In this document: piece by piece, positions 53,823 to 63,402 of the stretch | Numbering within the stretch: the stretch's first letter is position 1 | Layout of the letters: each line of letters opens with the position of its first letter | Origin: Gluconacetobacter diazotrophicus PA1 5 | Lineage (GTDB): Bacteria > Pseudomonadota > Alphaproteobacteria > Acetobacterales > Acetobacteraceae | Length of the DNA: 64,000 nucleotides | Direction: 5' to 3' | Assembly (NCBI RefSeq): GCF_000021325.1 | Contig: NC_011365.1 | Span: forward strand, 3,624,001-3,688,000 | The notes under the pieces: model-generated | What the model was told of the DNA's origin: nothing | The model's input: the letters and a program-made list of their open reading frames with translations, nothing else | Database searches by the model: none | Program-made: the position numbers and the translations under genes

Positions 53823-54995
53823 TCAGGTGGGATCGATGACGGTGATGCGCGCGCCGCTCTGTCTTTCGATGTCGCGCAGCTTCAGCCGCTCGGCGGGATC
53901 GCACAGCGAAAGCGCCGTGCCCCGCCGTCCGGCCCGCGCGGTGCGGCCGATCCGGTGGATATAGGTTTCGGGTTGCTCCGGGATATCGAAATTGACCACC
54001 AGGGCCACGTCCTCGACATCGATGCCGCGCGCCATGACGTCGGTGGCGACCAGCACCAGCAGCCTGCCACGACGGAAATCGTCCAGCGTGCGGTCGCGCC
54101 GGACCTGGCCGTGGTCGCCATGCAGCGCGGCGGCGGTCACGCCCCCCGTATTCAGCGTCCGCGCCAGCGCGTCGGCCGCCTGTTTGGTACGGGTGAAGAC
54201 CATTGTCCGGCCGCCTGCCTCGCGGCGCAGCACCGCAAGCAGGGACGCGGCCTTTCGCGCGGCCGGGGTGAAGATCACCTGCTGGCGGATGCGCGGCGGC
54301 GGGGCGGCCTGCTCCGGCGGGGCGATCTGCAGCGGCTTGTGCAGCAATTGCCGCCCCAGCGCCGAAATGGCGGGTGACATGGTGGCCGAAAACAGCAGGG
54401 TCTGATGCCGCACCGGCAGGCGCGCCGCAATGGCCCGCACATCCTCGACGAAGCCCAGGTCCAGCATCCGGTCGGCCTCATCCAGCACCAGGCAGGTCGT
54501 ATGGTCCAGCGTGATGGTTGCGTCCGCCAGATGGTCCAGCAGGCGTCCCGGGGTCGCCACCAGGATATCGACGCCGTCCAGCAAGGCGCGTGCCTGCCGG
54601 TCCTTGGGCGCCCCGCCGATGGCCAGCGCCACCGTCAGCCCGCAGCCGCGGATGCAGGTCCGGACGGTGCCGGCGGTCTGGCTGGCCAGTTCCCGGGTCG
54701 GCGACAGGATCAGGGCCCGCACCGCGCCCGGAGGCCCGGAAGGTGCGGCGCCTCCTGCACCGGTCAGCAACCGATGGATCACCGGCAGGGCGAAGGCCGC
54801 CGTCTTGCCGGTTCCGGTGCGGGCCAGGGCCTCGACATCGCGGCCGTCGCGGATCGGCGGAATGGCCAGGGCCTGGATCGGCGACGGGGTGGCATAGCCG
54901 GCCCGCGCGACATTCGCCACGATGCGCGGGTCCAGGCCCAACGTATCGAATGCGGGGATGTCGCTGGGGTCGGAAAGGGGGGCGGTATCGGTCAT
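53823..54995 (-). CDS. DEAD-box RNA helicase (RhlE-like), short form
   Basis: A 390-residue helicase with motif I ARTGTGKTAA, VLDEADRML, LFSATM and HRIGRTARAGRRG. Unlike the 555-residue helicase at 3.5-5.2 kb it has almost no C-terminal tail, ending soon after the core. ATG 54995 (MTDTAPL) is chosen, as upstream residues are low-complexity. The two helicases are distinct paralogues. It is divergent from the ELM1-like gene. Confidence 0.92.
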   Translation of the reverse strand: MTDTAPLSDPSDIPAFDTLGLDPRIVANVARAGYATPSPIQALAIPPIRDGRDVEALARTGTGKTAAFALPVIHRLLTGAGGAAPSGPPGAVRALILSPTRELASQTAGTVRTCIRGCGLTVALAIGGAPKDRQARALLDGVDILVATPGRLLDHLADATITLDHTTCLVLDEADRMLDLGFVEDVRAIAARLPVRHQTLLFSATMSPAISALGRQLLHKPLQIAPPEQAAPPPRIRQQVIFTPAARKAASLLAVLRREAGGRTMVFTRTKQAADALARTLNTGGVTAAALHGDHGQVRRDRTLDDFRRGRLLVLVATDVMARGIDVEDVALVVNFDIPEQPETYIHRIGRTARAGRRGTALSLCDPAERLKLRDIERQSGARITVIDPT

Positions 54996-55090
54996 CGTGT
55001 GACGGGATACCGCGCCCGGACGGTACCGGGGAAGCGATTCCCGCGCGGCGCGCCATTGACGGCCCGTATGGCCTGTCGGCAGATGGCGGC

Positions 55091-56062
55091 ATGACCGAGC
55101 CGACTTCGCCTCCCTCCGCCCGATCCGAGACGCCCCCGGTGGCCGTGGTGGCCGAAGACCTGGCCGGGATGCGCTCGCAGGCGTTCGGGCTGGCGGCACG
55201 GGCCGGGCTGGCACCGTTTTTCTGTCCGGTGAAGGCGCGCGGCGTGTGGAGGCGCATGCCGGCCGCCTGGTGGCCCGCCCCGTTGCGTGCCATCGATCCG
55301 CCGGTCGATCCTGGAACGGCCGACCTGGTGTTCAGTGTCGCCGGCAAGGGGGGCGCGGTCGGTGCCGCTTTGCGAAGCACGACCCGGCGCGTCGTGCAGA
55401 TCCAGAATCCCCGCATGCGGCTGGACCGTTTCGACCTGGTGATCGCCAACCGTCACGACGAAATCGCGGGGCCCAACGTCCTGCTGTCGCGCACCGCGCT
55501 GCACGGTGTCTCCCCGGCTCTGCTGGCGGCCGCGCGGGCGGAATGGTTGCCGCGCCTGGCGCACCTGCCGCGTCCGCTGGTCGCCGTGCTGCTGGGCGGG
55601 TCCAACGGCCGCTTCCGGCTGGACGAGGCGGTCGGGCAGGTCCTGGCCGGGCAACTGGCCGACATGATGCGTCGCGACCGGGTGGGGGCGGCGGTCACGC
55701 CGTCGCGGCGGACGGGCGACGCGGTCTGCCGCATCATGCGCGATACCCTGTCCCCCTTGGGCGGCTGGGTGTGGGACATGCAGGGCGACAATCCCTATCT
55801 GGGCCTGCTGGCCTGCGCGGACGCGGTGGTGGTGACGAAGGATAGTGTCTCGATGGTGTCCGAGGCCGTAGCGGGCACGGCCCCGGTCATGATCGCCGAC
55901 CTGCCGGGGCGGTCGCGACGGATCGGCCTGTTCCTGCGCGACCTGGCCGATGCCGGCCGTACCCGCCCCTTCACCGGCCGGATGCAGGACTGGCCGGTCA
56001 CGCCGCTGGACGACACGATCACCGTGGCGGCGGAGATGCGCCGCCGGCTGGGTCTGGGGTAG
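55091..56062 (+). CDS. ELM1/GtrOC1-like protein (DUF1022 family)
   Basis: 323 residues resembling the mitochondrial fission ELM1 family found in many alphaproteobacteria, a GT-B-like fold. Signatures are VQIQNPRMRLDRFDLVIANRHD (about residues 98-119), VLLGGSNGRFRLD, and DAVVVTKDSVSMVSEAVAG near the C-terminus, the last resembling the nucleotide-sugar region of GT-B enzymes. The bacterial function is unknown. Start at ATG 55091; the frame is open further upstream without support. G+C is as in the core. Confidence 0.8.
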   Translation: MTEPTSPPSARSETPPVAVVAEDLAGMRSQAFGLAARAGLAPFFCPVKARGVWRRMPAAWWPAPLRAIDPPVDPGTADLVFSVAGKGGAVGAALRSTTRRVVQIQNPRMRLDRFDLVIANRHDEIAGPNVLLSRTALHGVSPALLAAARAEWLPRLAHLPRPLVAVLLGGSNGRFRLDEAVGQVLAGQLADMMRRDRVGAAVTPSRRTGDAVCRIMRDTLSPLGGWVWDMQGDNPYLGLLACADAVVVTKDSVSMVSEAVAGTAPVMIADLPGRSRRIGLFLRDLADAGRTRPFTGRMQDWPVTPLDDTITVAAEMRRRLGLG

Positions 56063-56082
56063 GGGGCGCGAGGGGCTCGCGG

Positions 56083-56946
56083 CTATAGTTTCGACAGAAA
56101 TTCCGCAAACCCCGGCTTGGCACCGATCAGGCGAAAATGCGCGTCCAGCCTGTCCTTGTCCACGTAGGTCGAAAGTCGCTGTACAAAGGCACGCGCCATC
56201 GAGAATCTTTTCACCCCCAGGCAGCAGGCCATGCACTGCAGAAAATCGCGGCCCGTGACAACGCTGGCAGGCAGATCCTCGATGACCTGAAGCAGTTCAT
56301 CGTCCCCGAGATGGCGCCACAGGTTGAACAATCCATGGAATCCGAACGTGCGTGCGTCCGGCAGGACACGTTCATATGCGAAGCGATGGGCCACGGCCTC
56401 GGGCGCGAAAAGGATGCCGAACTCGCTCTCCAGCCGAGGGGCCAGAATGCGACAGATCAGATCGTCCTCGCCCCTTCCCGCCGGCTGGTCCGGCGCGATC
56501 TGCGCCACGGCTTTCAGCAGCTTGCGCGAGCGGAGGGAAAAGCCACCGTTTCCTACCCTGCGCTGGGCGTGCCCTCCCCATACAGCGCCGATATAGTCAT
56601 AAGCCGTAAACGACGCGTCCCACGCTGAACCGTCCAGGACAAAGCCATCCCACTGCACGATCAGGACATGGGGCGTGTCGATATGGCGATGAAGATCGTG
56701 CAGCATGAAGCGCGAATACTCTTCATGGCTGGTGATGGGCGGAATCGCGATATGCTCGATCCCCTCCGCAAGGCTTCCGGGCCGGGAAGATGACAGGAGC
56801 ACGGCCCGGTCGAAGCGCATTTTCCGACATGACCGCCTGAGTGCATCCGTGGCGAGCCGCGGCGTTATGTCGTCCACCGCGCAGATCGTAATCCCCACGG
56901 GACGGTCGGAATCGTGCTGAAGAAAGTCCTGGACGCTGGACGACAT
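56083..56946 (-). CDS. DUF5672-family protein, probable glycan-related enzyme
   Basis: 287 residues with the DUF5672 core: HVLIVQWDGFVLDGSAWD (about residues 92-109), YDYIGAVWGG, and VGNGGFSLRSRKLL. Such proteins occur in sugar and glycosyltransferase loci and are thought to have a GT-A-like fold, but a reaction is not established. It is convergent with the ELM1-like gene (stops 20 bp apart) and divergent from the TPR/glycosyltransferase gene, with 237 bp between. Cytoplasmic; no signal peptide or helices. Confidence 0.75.
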   Translation of the reverse strand: MSSSVQDFLQHDSDRPVGITICAVDDITPRLATDALRRSCRKMRFDRAVLLSSSRPGSLAEGIEHIAIPPITSHEEYSRFMLHDLHRHIDTPHVLIVQWDGFVLDGSAWDASFTAYDYIGAVWGGHAQRRVGNGGFSLRSRKLLKAVAQIAPDQPAGRGEDDLICRILAPRLESEFGILFAPEAVAHRFAYERVLPDARTFGFHGLFNLWRHLGDDELLQVIEDLPASVVTGRDFLQCMACCLGVKRFSMARAFVQRLSTYVDKDRLDAHFRLIGAKPGFAEFLSKL

Positions 56947-57183
56947 GCGGGGAAACTCTCTTTCTCATGGTCTGGCGTGCGCGGGCACAACGCCCCGGGC
57001 GTCCTGACCTGGAGAAGGTTTCGAAAGACCCCGGCGAGATGCGCCGCAGCATAGGCTGCCGGTCCCAGATGGTCGAGTGGCGATCGTTGGCGCGCAAAGC
57101 GCCCCTCGACCGGCTATCCCCGGGGGAATAGACTGCCGGGCCGGACTGCGCGGGTATGTCACAGAAATCAGGTCACACGCTTC

Positions 57184-58635
57184 ATGAGCCACAATGGCGG
57201 GTCTTTTTCTTCCGATGCCTCGTCGGCAACCTCTGGACACGAGAGAGAGCGTCCGAAGGATGGAGAGGCATTGCATCGGGCCGGTCTGTTGCAGGAAGCG
57301 GCGGAGGCCTACAGGCACGAACTGGTCCAGACGCCGGATGATGCGCGTACCCTGAGTAACTATGGCGGGTTGCTCTGCACCCTTGGTGATTTCCAGGAGG
57401 CGCATGACGTCTTGATTCGTGCGCTCAATCTGAAGCTGACGCTGGTCGATGCCTGGTCCAATTTCGGCAACGCATTGCTGGCACTCCAGCGCTATGACGA
57501 CGCGATTGCCGCGTACAAGGAGTGCCTGACCCGTTATCCCCAGCATGTCCTGGCCCTCAGCAATCTCGGGGTCGCGCTCGACCGGCGTGGGGAGCATGCG
57601 CTGGCGCGGAACTTCCATCGCGTGGCGGTCAGGCTGGACCCGGAAAACGCGGAAAGCCACGCCAACTACGCCATCTGCCTCCTAGCCCTGGGCGAGTACC
57701 AGGAGGGGTTCGAGGAATATGAATGGCGCTGGAAAACCCGGATGCTCGGTCATCACCGCATGACCGCCCCGTTGTGGGAGGGTGGAGATTTCACCGGACG
57801 CACCCTGCTGATTCATACGGAAGGTGGCTTCGGGGATATGCTTCAGTTTTCCCGCTTCATTCCGTTTGCAGCGCAATTCGGCGGGCGCACCCTCGTTCGG
57901 GTCCGGAAGGAATTACTGTCCCTGTTTCGACTTTCGTTCCCGGACCAGACATTCATATCGATCGACGACCCTGTTCCGCCTCACGATCTGCAATGTCCGG
58001 CAGCCAGTCTTCCGCGTGCGTTAGGCACGACTCTGGAAACCATTCCGTCGCCAGGGGGCTTTCTGAAGGCAGACCCGCAAAAGGTGGCGTTCTGGGCTGA
58101 AAAACTCGAGGACGATCTGGAAAAAAGGGGCTTGTCTTCAGCGCCCCTTCGCGTCGGCCTCGTCTGGGCGGGGGCGCCGCATCGCGGCGTCCGCGAGGTC
58201 AACATCGCCGACCAGCGCCGTTCCACCGATCTGGCGACGCTGGCATCGCTCGCCTCCGTGCCCGATACCCTGTTCTACAGCTTGCAGATCGGGGAAAAAT
58301 CCGTTCAGGCCAAAACGCCCCCCGCCGGAATGCAACTGATTGACCATACGCCCTTGCTTCATGATTTCAGCGACACGGCTGCCTTCGTCAGCAATCTGGA
58401 CCTGGTCATCGCGGTCGATACGTCAACCGCACATGTCGCCGCCGGACTGGGAAAGCCCGTCTGGATGCTGTCCCGCTACGATCAGTGCTGGCGATGGCTT
58501 TCCGGCCGCTCGGACTCGCCGTGGTATGACAGCCTGCGGATCTACCAGCAAAGCCAGCCGCTTGACTGGTCGGCTCCCATGCACCGTATCACGGCTGATC
58601 TGGCGAAATTTGCCCGGGCATGGGGCCGAACGTGA
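57184..58635 (+). CDS. TPR protein with C-terminal GT9/heptosyltransferase-like domain
   Basis: 483 residues. The first 190 or so are TPR repeats (LHRAGLLQEAAEAYRHEL, DAWSNFGNALLALQRYDDA, AESHANYAICLLALGEYQEG), likely for protein contact. The C-terminal half has a GT-B sugar-transfer fold: LRVGLVWAGAPHRGV, then FSDTAAFVSNLDLVIAVDTS and TAHVAAGLGKPVWML, which is the GT9 donor-site motif. Such fusions are often found in polysaccharide or flagellin glycosylation loci. It stands at the start of the glycan cluster. The acceptor is unknown. Confidence 0.82.
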   Translation: MSHNGGSFSSDASSATSGHERERPKDGEALHRAGLLQEAAEAYRHELVQTPDDARTLSNYGGLLCTLGDFQEAHDVLIRALNLKLTLVDAWSNFGNALLALQRYDDAIAAYKECLTRYPQHVLALSNLGVALDRRGEHALARNFHRVAVRLDPENAESHANYAICLLALGEYQEGFEEYEWRWKTRMLGHHRMTAPLWEGGDFTGRTLLIHTEGGFGDMLQFSRFIPFAAQFGGRTLVRVRKELLSLFRLSFPDQTFISIDDPVPPHDLQCPAASLPRALGTTLETIPSPGGFLKADPQKVAFWAEKLEDDLEKRGLSSAPLRVGLVWAGAPHRGVREVNIADQRRSTDLATLASLASVPDTLFYSLQIGEKSVQAKTPPAGMQLIDHTPLLHDFSDTAAFVSNLDLVIAVDTSTAHVAAGLGKPVWMLSRYDQCWRWLSGRSDSPWYDSLRIYQQSQPLDWSAPMHRITADLAKFARAWGRT

Positions 58636-58672
58636 CCACGTCATAGCATCCGGCCCGTACCCGAATGTCGTG

Positions 58673-59539
58673 TCAGGAGGCTATCTGCCAGATTTTCTGG
58701 TAGCCTGAATACAGGACCTTGGCTCGGATTGTGTCCATGAACTGATCGATAATCAGCCCCTTGCCGCCGCCATCCAATGGCCCGACCTGAAAATCGTCAA
58801 CGCAAATCAAGGTTCCTGGTCCAATCAAGTGACGCGCTGCCATCATTTCCTTTGCATGATGAATGGCACTCGGCATCGGGTTGTTCGGATCCAGGTCAAA
58901 ACTGTCAAGGTAAATGAGGGATGCGGGAGAGGATGTCAAAGAACTCAATGCATTAAGTGCTGAAACGGAATCATTGAGTATTGTATTGGTGACATTGCTG
59001 CATGCGCGGCGGGCGCTCTCTATGCTCTCTCTGTTTAAATCGATCGTGATGACCGTTCCGCTGTTTTCTCTGGCATACCAATCAAACTGGAAAGTGCTTT
59101 GTCCATCTCCTTCCCAATTGTTCGGGATGCGCAAACAGCCTGTTTCAAGAATGAACGGACGATCATGACGAGACAGGTGTTCGAATAAAACCGAAAACCC
59201 TTTCTGACGCGCCCCCAGGCGAGGCCGCATGAATTCCTGAAATCCTGTTTCGAAACTGACGTGGCTCGCTTCGTCCGGCAAACCGACGTAATTGAAGTCC
59301 GCTTCTATCCTCCCTCCTTCGTCAGAAGTATGAGAAGCGGCTTCCTTTCTCAACATTTCAACCGGCGTTCCCGTTGAAATTTTATACAATATATCTTTGA
59401 CAGAAGAGGGGGTTTGCAAGATATGATTGGCAAGTATATTGCCGTCGGTTCCGCTTAGTGCGCCCAATATAGATAAAGCAATTTTCCCATGAACGAGCTG
59501 GTTTTTCTCGTCTTCCGAGAGGATTTCACCGTTTCCCAT
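58673..59539 (-). CDS. Class I SAM-dependent methyltransferase, CmcI/Methyltransferase_24-like
   Basis: 288 residues. The Rossmann motif is FILETGCLRIPNNWEGDG (about residues 123-140), followed by VITIDLNRESIESARRACSN, and SPASLIYLDSFDLDP then LICVDDFQVG as motif IV and the metal/active-site region. The start MGNGEILSEDE at 59539 is preferred; a longer frame to 59677 adds 46 basic, Cys-containing residues without homology. It points the other way from its neighbours, so it has its own promoter. The substrate is probably a sugar, by neighbours only. Confidence 0.72.
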   Translation of the reverse strand: MGNGEILSEDEKNQLVHGKIALSILGALSGTDGNILANHILQTPSSVKDILYKISTGTPVEMLRKEAASHTSDEGGRIEADFNYVGLPDEASHVSFETGFQEFMRPRLGARQKGFSVLFEHLSRHDRPFILETGCLRIPNNWEGDGQSTFQFDWYARENSGTVITIDLNRESIESARRACSNVTNTILNDSVSALNALSSLTSSPASLIYLDSFDLDPNNPMPSAIHHAKEMMAARHLIGPGTLICVDDFQVGPLDGGGKGLIIDQFMDTIRAKVLYSGYQKIWQIAS

Positions 59540-59747
59540 AGTTATTTTCGCCTTCTTTCCGCGGTCCACCGTCCCATTTTGGCAGCCTGAGACTGCCCGA
59601 CCGCGAGGAGTACCGACGCAACGTCTTACATACCGCCCGTTGACCTTGCCACTCAAAGCAATAAGCTGGCCTTGCACCGAGGGTGCTCAACGCGTCTTCC
59701 ACCGTTCTCGCAACCGCACCGGGCGGTGGATTTAGGGGGAATCAACG

Positions 59748-60962
59748 GTGGTATTGTCAGTTCAAAACGCACCGGAAACACTCAATAGAAAACCCCTGGA
59801 CCGCGATATTTCAACTCAGGCTGCAAATACAAAATCGAGTAGTTCCGATATTATCGACATTCCCGTCGCCTGGCCGCGCCTGCCTGCCATGGAATATATC
59901 GCACCCTATCTCCACCAGATCGATGCAAACCGTTGGTACTCGAATCAGGGACCTCTGTGCGAGGCCTTCCAGGAGCGCCTGGGCCGCTTCTGGGGCATGG
60001 CATATGATAACATCGCCCTTGTGGCCAACGCGACCACTGGCCTTACCCTGGCCTTGCGCGCGCAGGCTCTTCGACAGGGCTCCCGTTGCCTGATGCCGTC
60101 ATGGACGTTCGTGGCAAGTGCCGCTGCCGTTGCGGCTGCCGACCTCGTGCCCCACTTCGTCGACGTCGATCCCGACACATGGATCCCTGACCCCGACACG
60201 ATCGAAGATCTCGCCCGGTCCCCCGATGTCGGGGCGATCCTCATTGTGGTTCCGTTCGGGTCACCCATCGACCTGGCGGTATGGGATGCGGTCAGCCAGC
60301 GGACGGGTCGCCCTGTCATCATCGACGCGGCCGCCGCGTTCGACACGTTGCGCTCCGACGGTCCCATGCGCATCGGCAAGAGTACGGTCGTTGTCAGCCT
60401 CCATGCGACGAAGGTGTTCGGTATTGGCGAAGGAGGCGCGGTTATTTCCCGCGATCCGGTCTTGGCCGAGCATATCCGTACCCTTGCCCGGTTCGGTTTT
60501 TCCGGCAGCCGATCCGCTCAATCCCCTGGAATTAATGCGAAAATATCGGAATATACGGCTGCCGTCGGTCTCGCCGGCCTCGATGTCTGGGCCGAGACCC
60601 GGTCACATTGGGATGCGTTGACACGTCTCTATCTGGGCCTGCTTCCTGCTTCCGTCAGACTGCCGCCTGCTTTCGGCCACAACTGGGTGGCCTCGACACT
60701 TGCCGTCATCTGTCCTGAAAAATCCCAGCCAGTAGCGGAAACGCTGGCAAGGCGCGGAATAGGAACGGTCTCCTGGTGGGGGAGCGGCTGTCATACCCAA
60801 CCCGCCTATGCGGGCTACCCACGGGAACACCTTCCGACGACGCAGCAATATGGATATCGCGGCATCGGTCTGCCCTTCTATCAGGACATGACCGAGGAAC
60901 AGGTCACGCGTGTCTGCGCCACGCTTCGGGACGTCCTGCCGGAAGAGGCCAAATTATTATAA
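59748..60962 (+). CDS. DegT/DnrJ/EryC1/StrS-family aminotransferase
   Basis: A 404-residue PLP enzyme that in this family converts a keto-sugar nucleotide to an amino sugar. The PLP lysine is Lys222 in SLHATKVFGIGEGG, preceded by VIIDAAAAFDTL for the ring-stacking Asp. N-terminal ANRWYSNQGPLCEAFQERL is the usual entry helix. GTG start at 59748, with GGGGGA 8 bp upstream; there is no ATG nearby. A small number of family members are dehydratases; the Lys argues for aminotransfer. It is the first of four same-strand genes up to the window end. Confidence 0.87.
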   Translation: MVLSVQNAPETLNRKPLDRDISTQAANTKSSSSDIIDIPVAWPRLPAMEYIAPYLHQIDANRWYSNQGPLCEAFQERLGRFWGMAYDNIALVANATTGLTLALRAQALRQGSRCLMPSWTFVASAAAVAAADLVPHFVDVDPDTWIPDPDTIEDLARSPDVGAILIVVPFGSPIDLAVWDAVSQRTGRPVIIDAAAAFDTLRSDGPMRIGKSTVVVSLHATKVFGIGEGGAVISRDPVLAEHIRTLARFGFSGSRSAQSPGINAKISEYTAAVGLAGLDVWAETRSHWDALTRLYLGLLPASVRLPPAFGHNWVASTLAVICPEKSQPVAETLARRGIGTVSWWGSGCHTQPAYAGYPREHLPTTQQYGYRGIGLPFYQDMTEEQVTRVCATLRDVLPEEAKLL

Positions 60963-61014
60963 TAATGAATCTCCAGAATTTTTTTAAATTTTTACCAATG
61001 TCAGGTCAGTTGTC

Positions 61015-62226
61015 ATGTCTTCCTTACGTAATGTTGTTGCGTTTGTTGGTGAGAACGAAAATGGAGTTCTGCGCCAATTCAGTAAGGATCTCATGCATCT
61101 CATTGAACCAGACGGCTACCGGGGGCACATCATTGATCTCAAGACGTCGGACTGGTTTCAGAAGCTTGCGGAGATTATCGACGACGGAATTGCCATGGCC
61201 TGGAGCCATGCAGGGATCGGCGCGAACATAGACCATCAAGGCAAAAATTTGTGGGATACCATCAAAGTTCCCTTCGTGTCGGTTCTCGCTGATCCTCCCT
61301 GCGCGATGCCGCAAAATCACTTCATGCGTGCACACTATGTGGCCAATGCGTACGTATTTTCTGAATGGCTTCGTATTCAGAGGGAAATCATTCGTTCGCC
61401 GCAGTATTCCACCCTCATCAATTGCGTTGGTGTGGTTCCGCAATCGGAACGGAACATTATCCCCTGGCGTGATCGCCCCCAGAGGATGGCGTTTATCAAA
61501 ACCGGTGGAAACCCAGAAGATCGCCGGGAAAAATGGACGGTGCTGCCTCCGCGTTGGCGTGCCATTTTGGAAGATGCCGCTGTTGTCGCCCTTCGGCATG
61601 GTAGTGGAGATATTACAGATATTTTATTCGCATCTTGCAAAGAGCACGGACTTTCTAATGAGCATCGTCTTGAAATTCTCTTCACCCTCATGCAGGAACT
61701 TGATCTTTACGTGAGGGAGTGTCGCATGACTTCTCTTGTCACGGCTCTGTTAGACCTGCCGGTAGACATCTACGGACGTGGATGGGATCATCTTTCGCAC
61801 AAGACGACACGGGCGCGCTTCCATGCTCCTATCGACGCTTCCAACCTGTCATCGATCTATTCTGCTACGCAATTTATTCTGAACACGAGTCCCAATATAT
61901 CTTCTGGCATTCACGAGCGTGTTGCTTACGGAATGGATGCCCGTTGTTGTGTTGTGTCAGACGAAAATGCTTTTACGAAGAAAAATATCAGACATATTCC
62001 TACGTTTTTTGGGATAAATGTAAACGAACCCAATCTTTCGGATTGTATTTCTGAAATTTATTTTTCCGATGTGGACTATACTGACGCAACCCAAATCGGG
62101 GCTGATTTTATTTCTAGCCATTTTGATGGGAGAGTCTGGATGAATTCTCTTCTTCGAATTGCTGATGAAATCAGGGTGGCGGGCATCCTTCGTTCTGGAT
62201 TTCCTGATGCTTTGGCCTTTGTTTAA
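61015..62226 (+). CDS. CgeB-like glycosyltransferase (tentative)
   Basis: 403 residues. The C-terminal third has a GT-B donor-site pattern, SIYSATQFILNTSPNISSGIHERVAYGMDARCCVVSDE, close to the CgeB/YkvP glycosyltransferase domain (an asparagine near the donor site, then an ER pair and a DE). The N-terminal half is not recognisable with confidence (FVGENENGVLRQFSKDLMHL). Codon use is clearly A/T-richer than in the core, suggesting lateral transfer. It follows the aminotransferase by 52 bp and precedes the ATP-grasp gene by 21 bp, so one transcript is likely. Confidence 0.65.
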   Translation: MSSLRNVVAFVGENENGVLRQFSKDLMHLIEPDGYRGHIIDLKTSDWFQKLAEIIDDGIAMAWSHAGIGANIDHQGKNLWDTIKVPFVSVLADPPCAMPQNHFMRAHYVANAYVFSEWLRIQREIIRSPQYSTLINCVGVVPQSERNIIPWRDRPQRMAFIKTGGNPEDRREKWTVLPPRWRAILEDAAVVALRHGSGDITDILFASCKEHGLSNEHRLEILFTLMQELDLYVRECRMTSLVTALLDLPVDIYGRGWDHLSHKTTRARFHAPIDASNLSSIYSATQFILNTSPNISSGIHERVAYGMDARCCVVSDENAFTKKNIRHIPTFFGINVNEPNLSDCISEIYFSDVDYTDATQIGADFISSHFDGRVWMNSLLRIADEIRVAGILRSGFPDALAFV

Positions 62227-62247
62227 GACCCTTCGAGAGAAACGTAT

Positions 62248-63402
62248 ATGAGTATCGACCCGTCGCCACGTAACGTTCTTCTTCTTGATGCGTCCTTTGC
62301 CGCGGTTCCTATACATGATGAGCTTGTACTCCTTGGCTGCACCGTCTGGACCGTCGGCAACCGCCCTCATGATGCTTTGGCTCTGGCATTCCCCGAGCGT
62401 TGGATACAGGCTGACTATAGCGATGCGGATATTATTCGTTCCATTATAAACGAATATGCAATCGCCGATGTGGTTCCTGGCTGTACAGACGTTTCCATGG
62501 CGACTTTCGCTCGCCTTGGAGGCAATCGCGCTTATCCATATGATCCAGACGTTGATCGTATCCTTAACATCAAGAGCCGTTTCCGCGATCTCTGTGAAGA
62601 GCTCGATTTGCCTGCCCCACGAGCGTTTCTACCCGAATGCCTCCCTTCGCGAGGTCATTTTATCTGCAAGCCTACAGACGGATTTAGCGGGCGCGGAGTG
62701 TCCGTGTTTGATGCAACTGACGCGGAGGCGACTAGAGCCGCTTTTGAGTTAGCGCGAGGCCACAGTCCTTCTGGTAGCATTCTATGCGAATCTTTCATCA
62801 GTGGTTCTCTTTTCAGCTACAGTGCGTTCCTGACGGATCGAAAAATCACGCGCGCTTTTATCGTGAGGGAAGGCTCGCGGTATGATCTCTTTGCTGTCGA
62901 TACCAGTTATGTCGTGCACCCAAACGATATGCCTGAAGCTGTCGTTATTGGAAACGCTATTGAACGTATCGCTCACAAACTAAATCTGTGTGATGGACTT
63001 GTGCATGTTCAGTTCATCGTCGGAGAAGAGGGCCCACGAATTATTGAGATAACACGCAGATGTCCTGGTGATCTCTATTCTCGCTTAATCCAGGAGAGTA
63101 CAGGCTTCCGCTATGCCGCGTGTTATGCTTCTTATTTTCTGGGACTGTCTGAGCCGGAATGGGAGTTTGTTCCGCGATCTGTGCTTCGACACACCGTCAA
63201 GCAGAGGGCCGGAACGATTTTTACTCAATTTACTGTTCCCACTATGGGGGCCGTCATGCGTCTTATTCCCCTTCGTACTCCGGGTGAACGCCTGTCCGGT
63301 GTCGGCTATCAGAGGACTGCGCTGATGTTTATCGAGGCACCGTCCTATCCAACCGTGCGTCATTTATTTGATCAACTCACTAACACGTTGTCGTCACGCT
63401 AA
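62248..63402 (+). CDS. ATP-grasp domain ligase
   Basis: 384 residues of the PurK/carbamoyl-phosphate-like ATP-grasp fold. An N-terminal Rossmann-like region (VLLLDASFAAVPIHDELVLL) is followed by the ATP-binding stretch FICKPTDGFSGRGVSVFDA (about residues 136-154) and ILCESFISGSLFSYSAF, then metal ligands in VHVQFIVGEEGPRIIEITRRCPGDLYS. It makes an amide or thioester with a carboxylate. In a sugar locus it may join an amino acid or acid to an amino sugar; this is inference. The stop overlaps the next gene (TAATG). Confidence 0.8.
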   Translation: MSIDPSPRNVLLLDASFAAVPIHDELVLLGCTVWTVGNRPHDALALAFPERWIQADYSDADIIRSIINEYAIADVVPGCTDVSMATFARLGGNRAYPYDPDVDRILNIKSRFRDLCEELDLPAPRAFLPECLPSRGHFICKPTDGFSGRGVSVFDATDAEATRAAFELARGHSPSGSILCESFISGSLFSYSAFLTDRKITRAFIVREGSRYDLFAVDTSYVVHPNDMPEAVVIGNAIERIAHKLNLCDGLVHVQFIVGEEGPRIIEITRRCPGDLYSRLIQESTGFRYAACYASYFLGLSEPEWEFVPRSVLRHTVKQRAGTIFTQFTVPTMGAVMRLIPLRTPGERLSGVGYQRTALMFIEAPSYPTVRHLFDQLTNTLSSR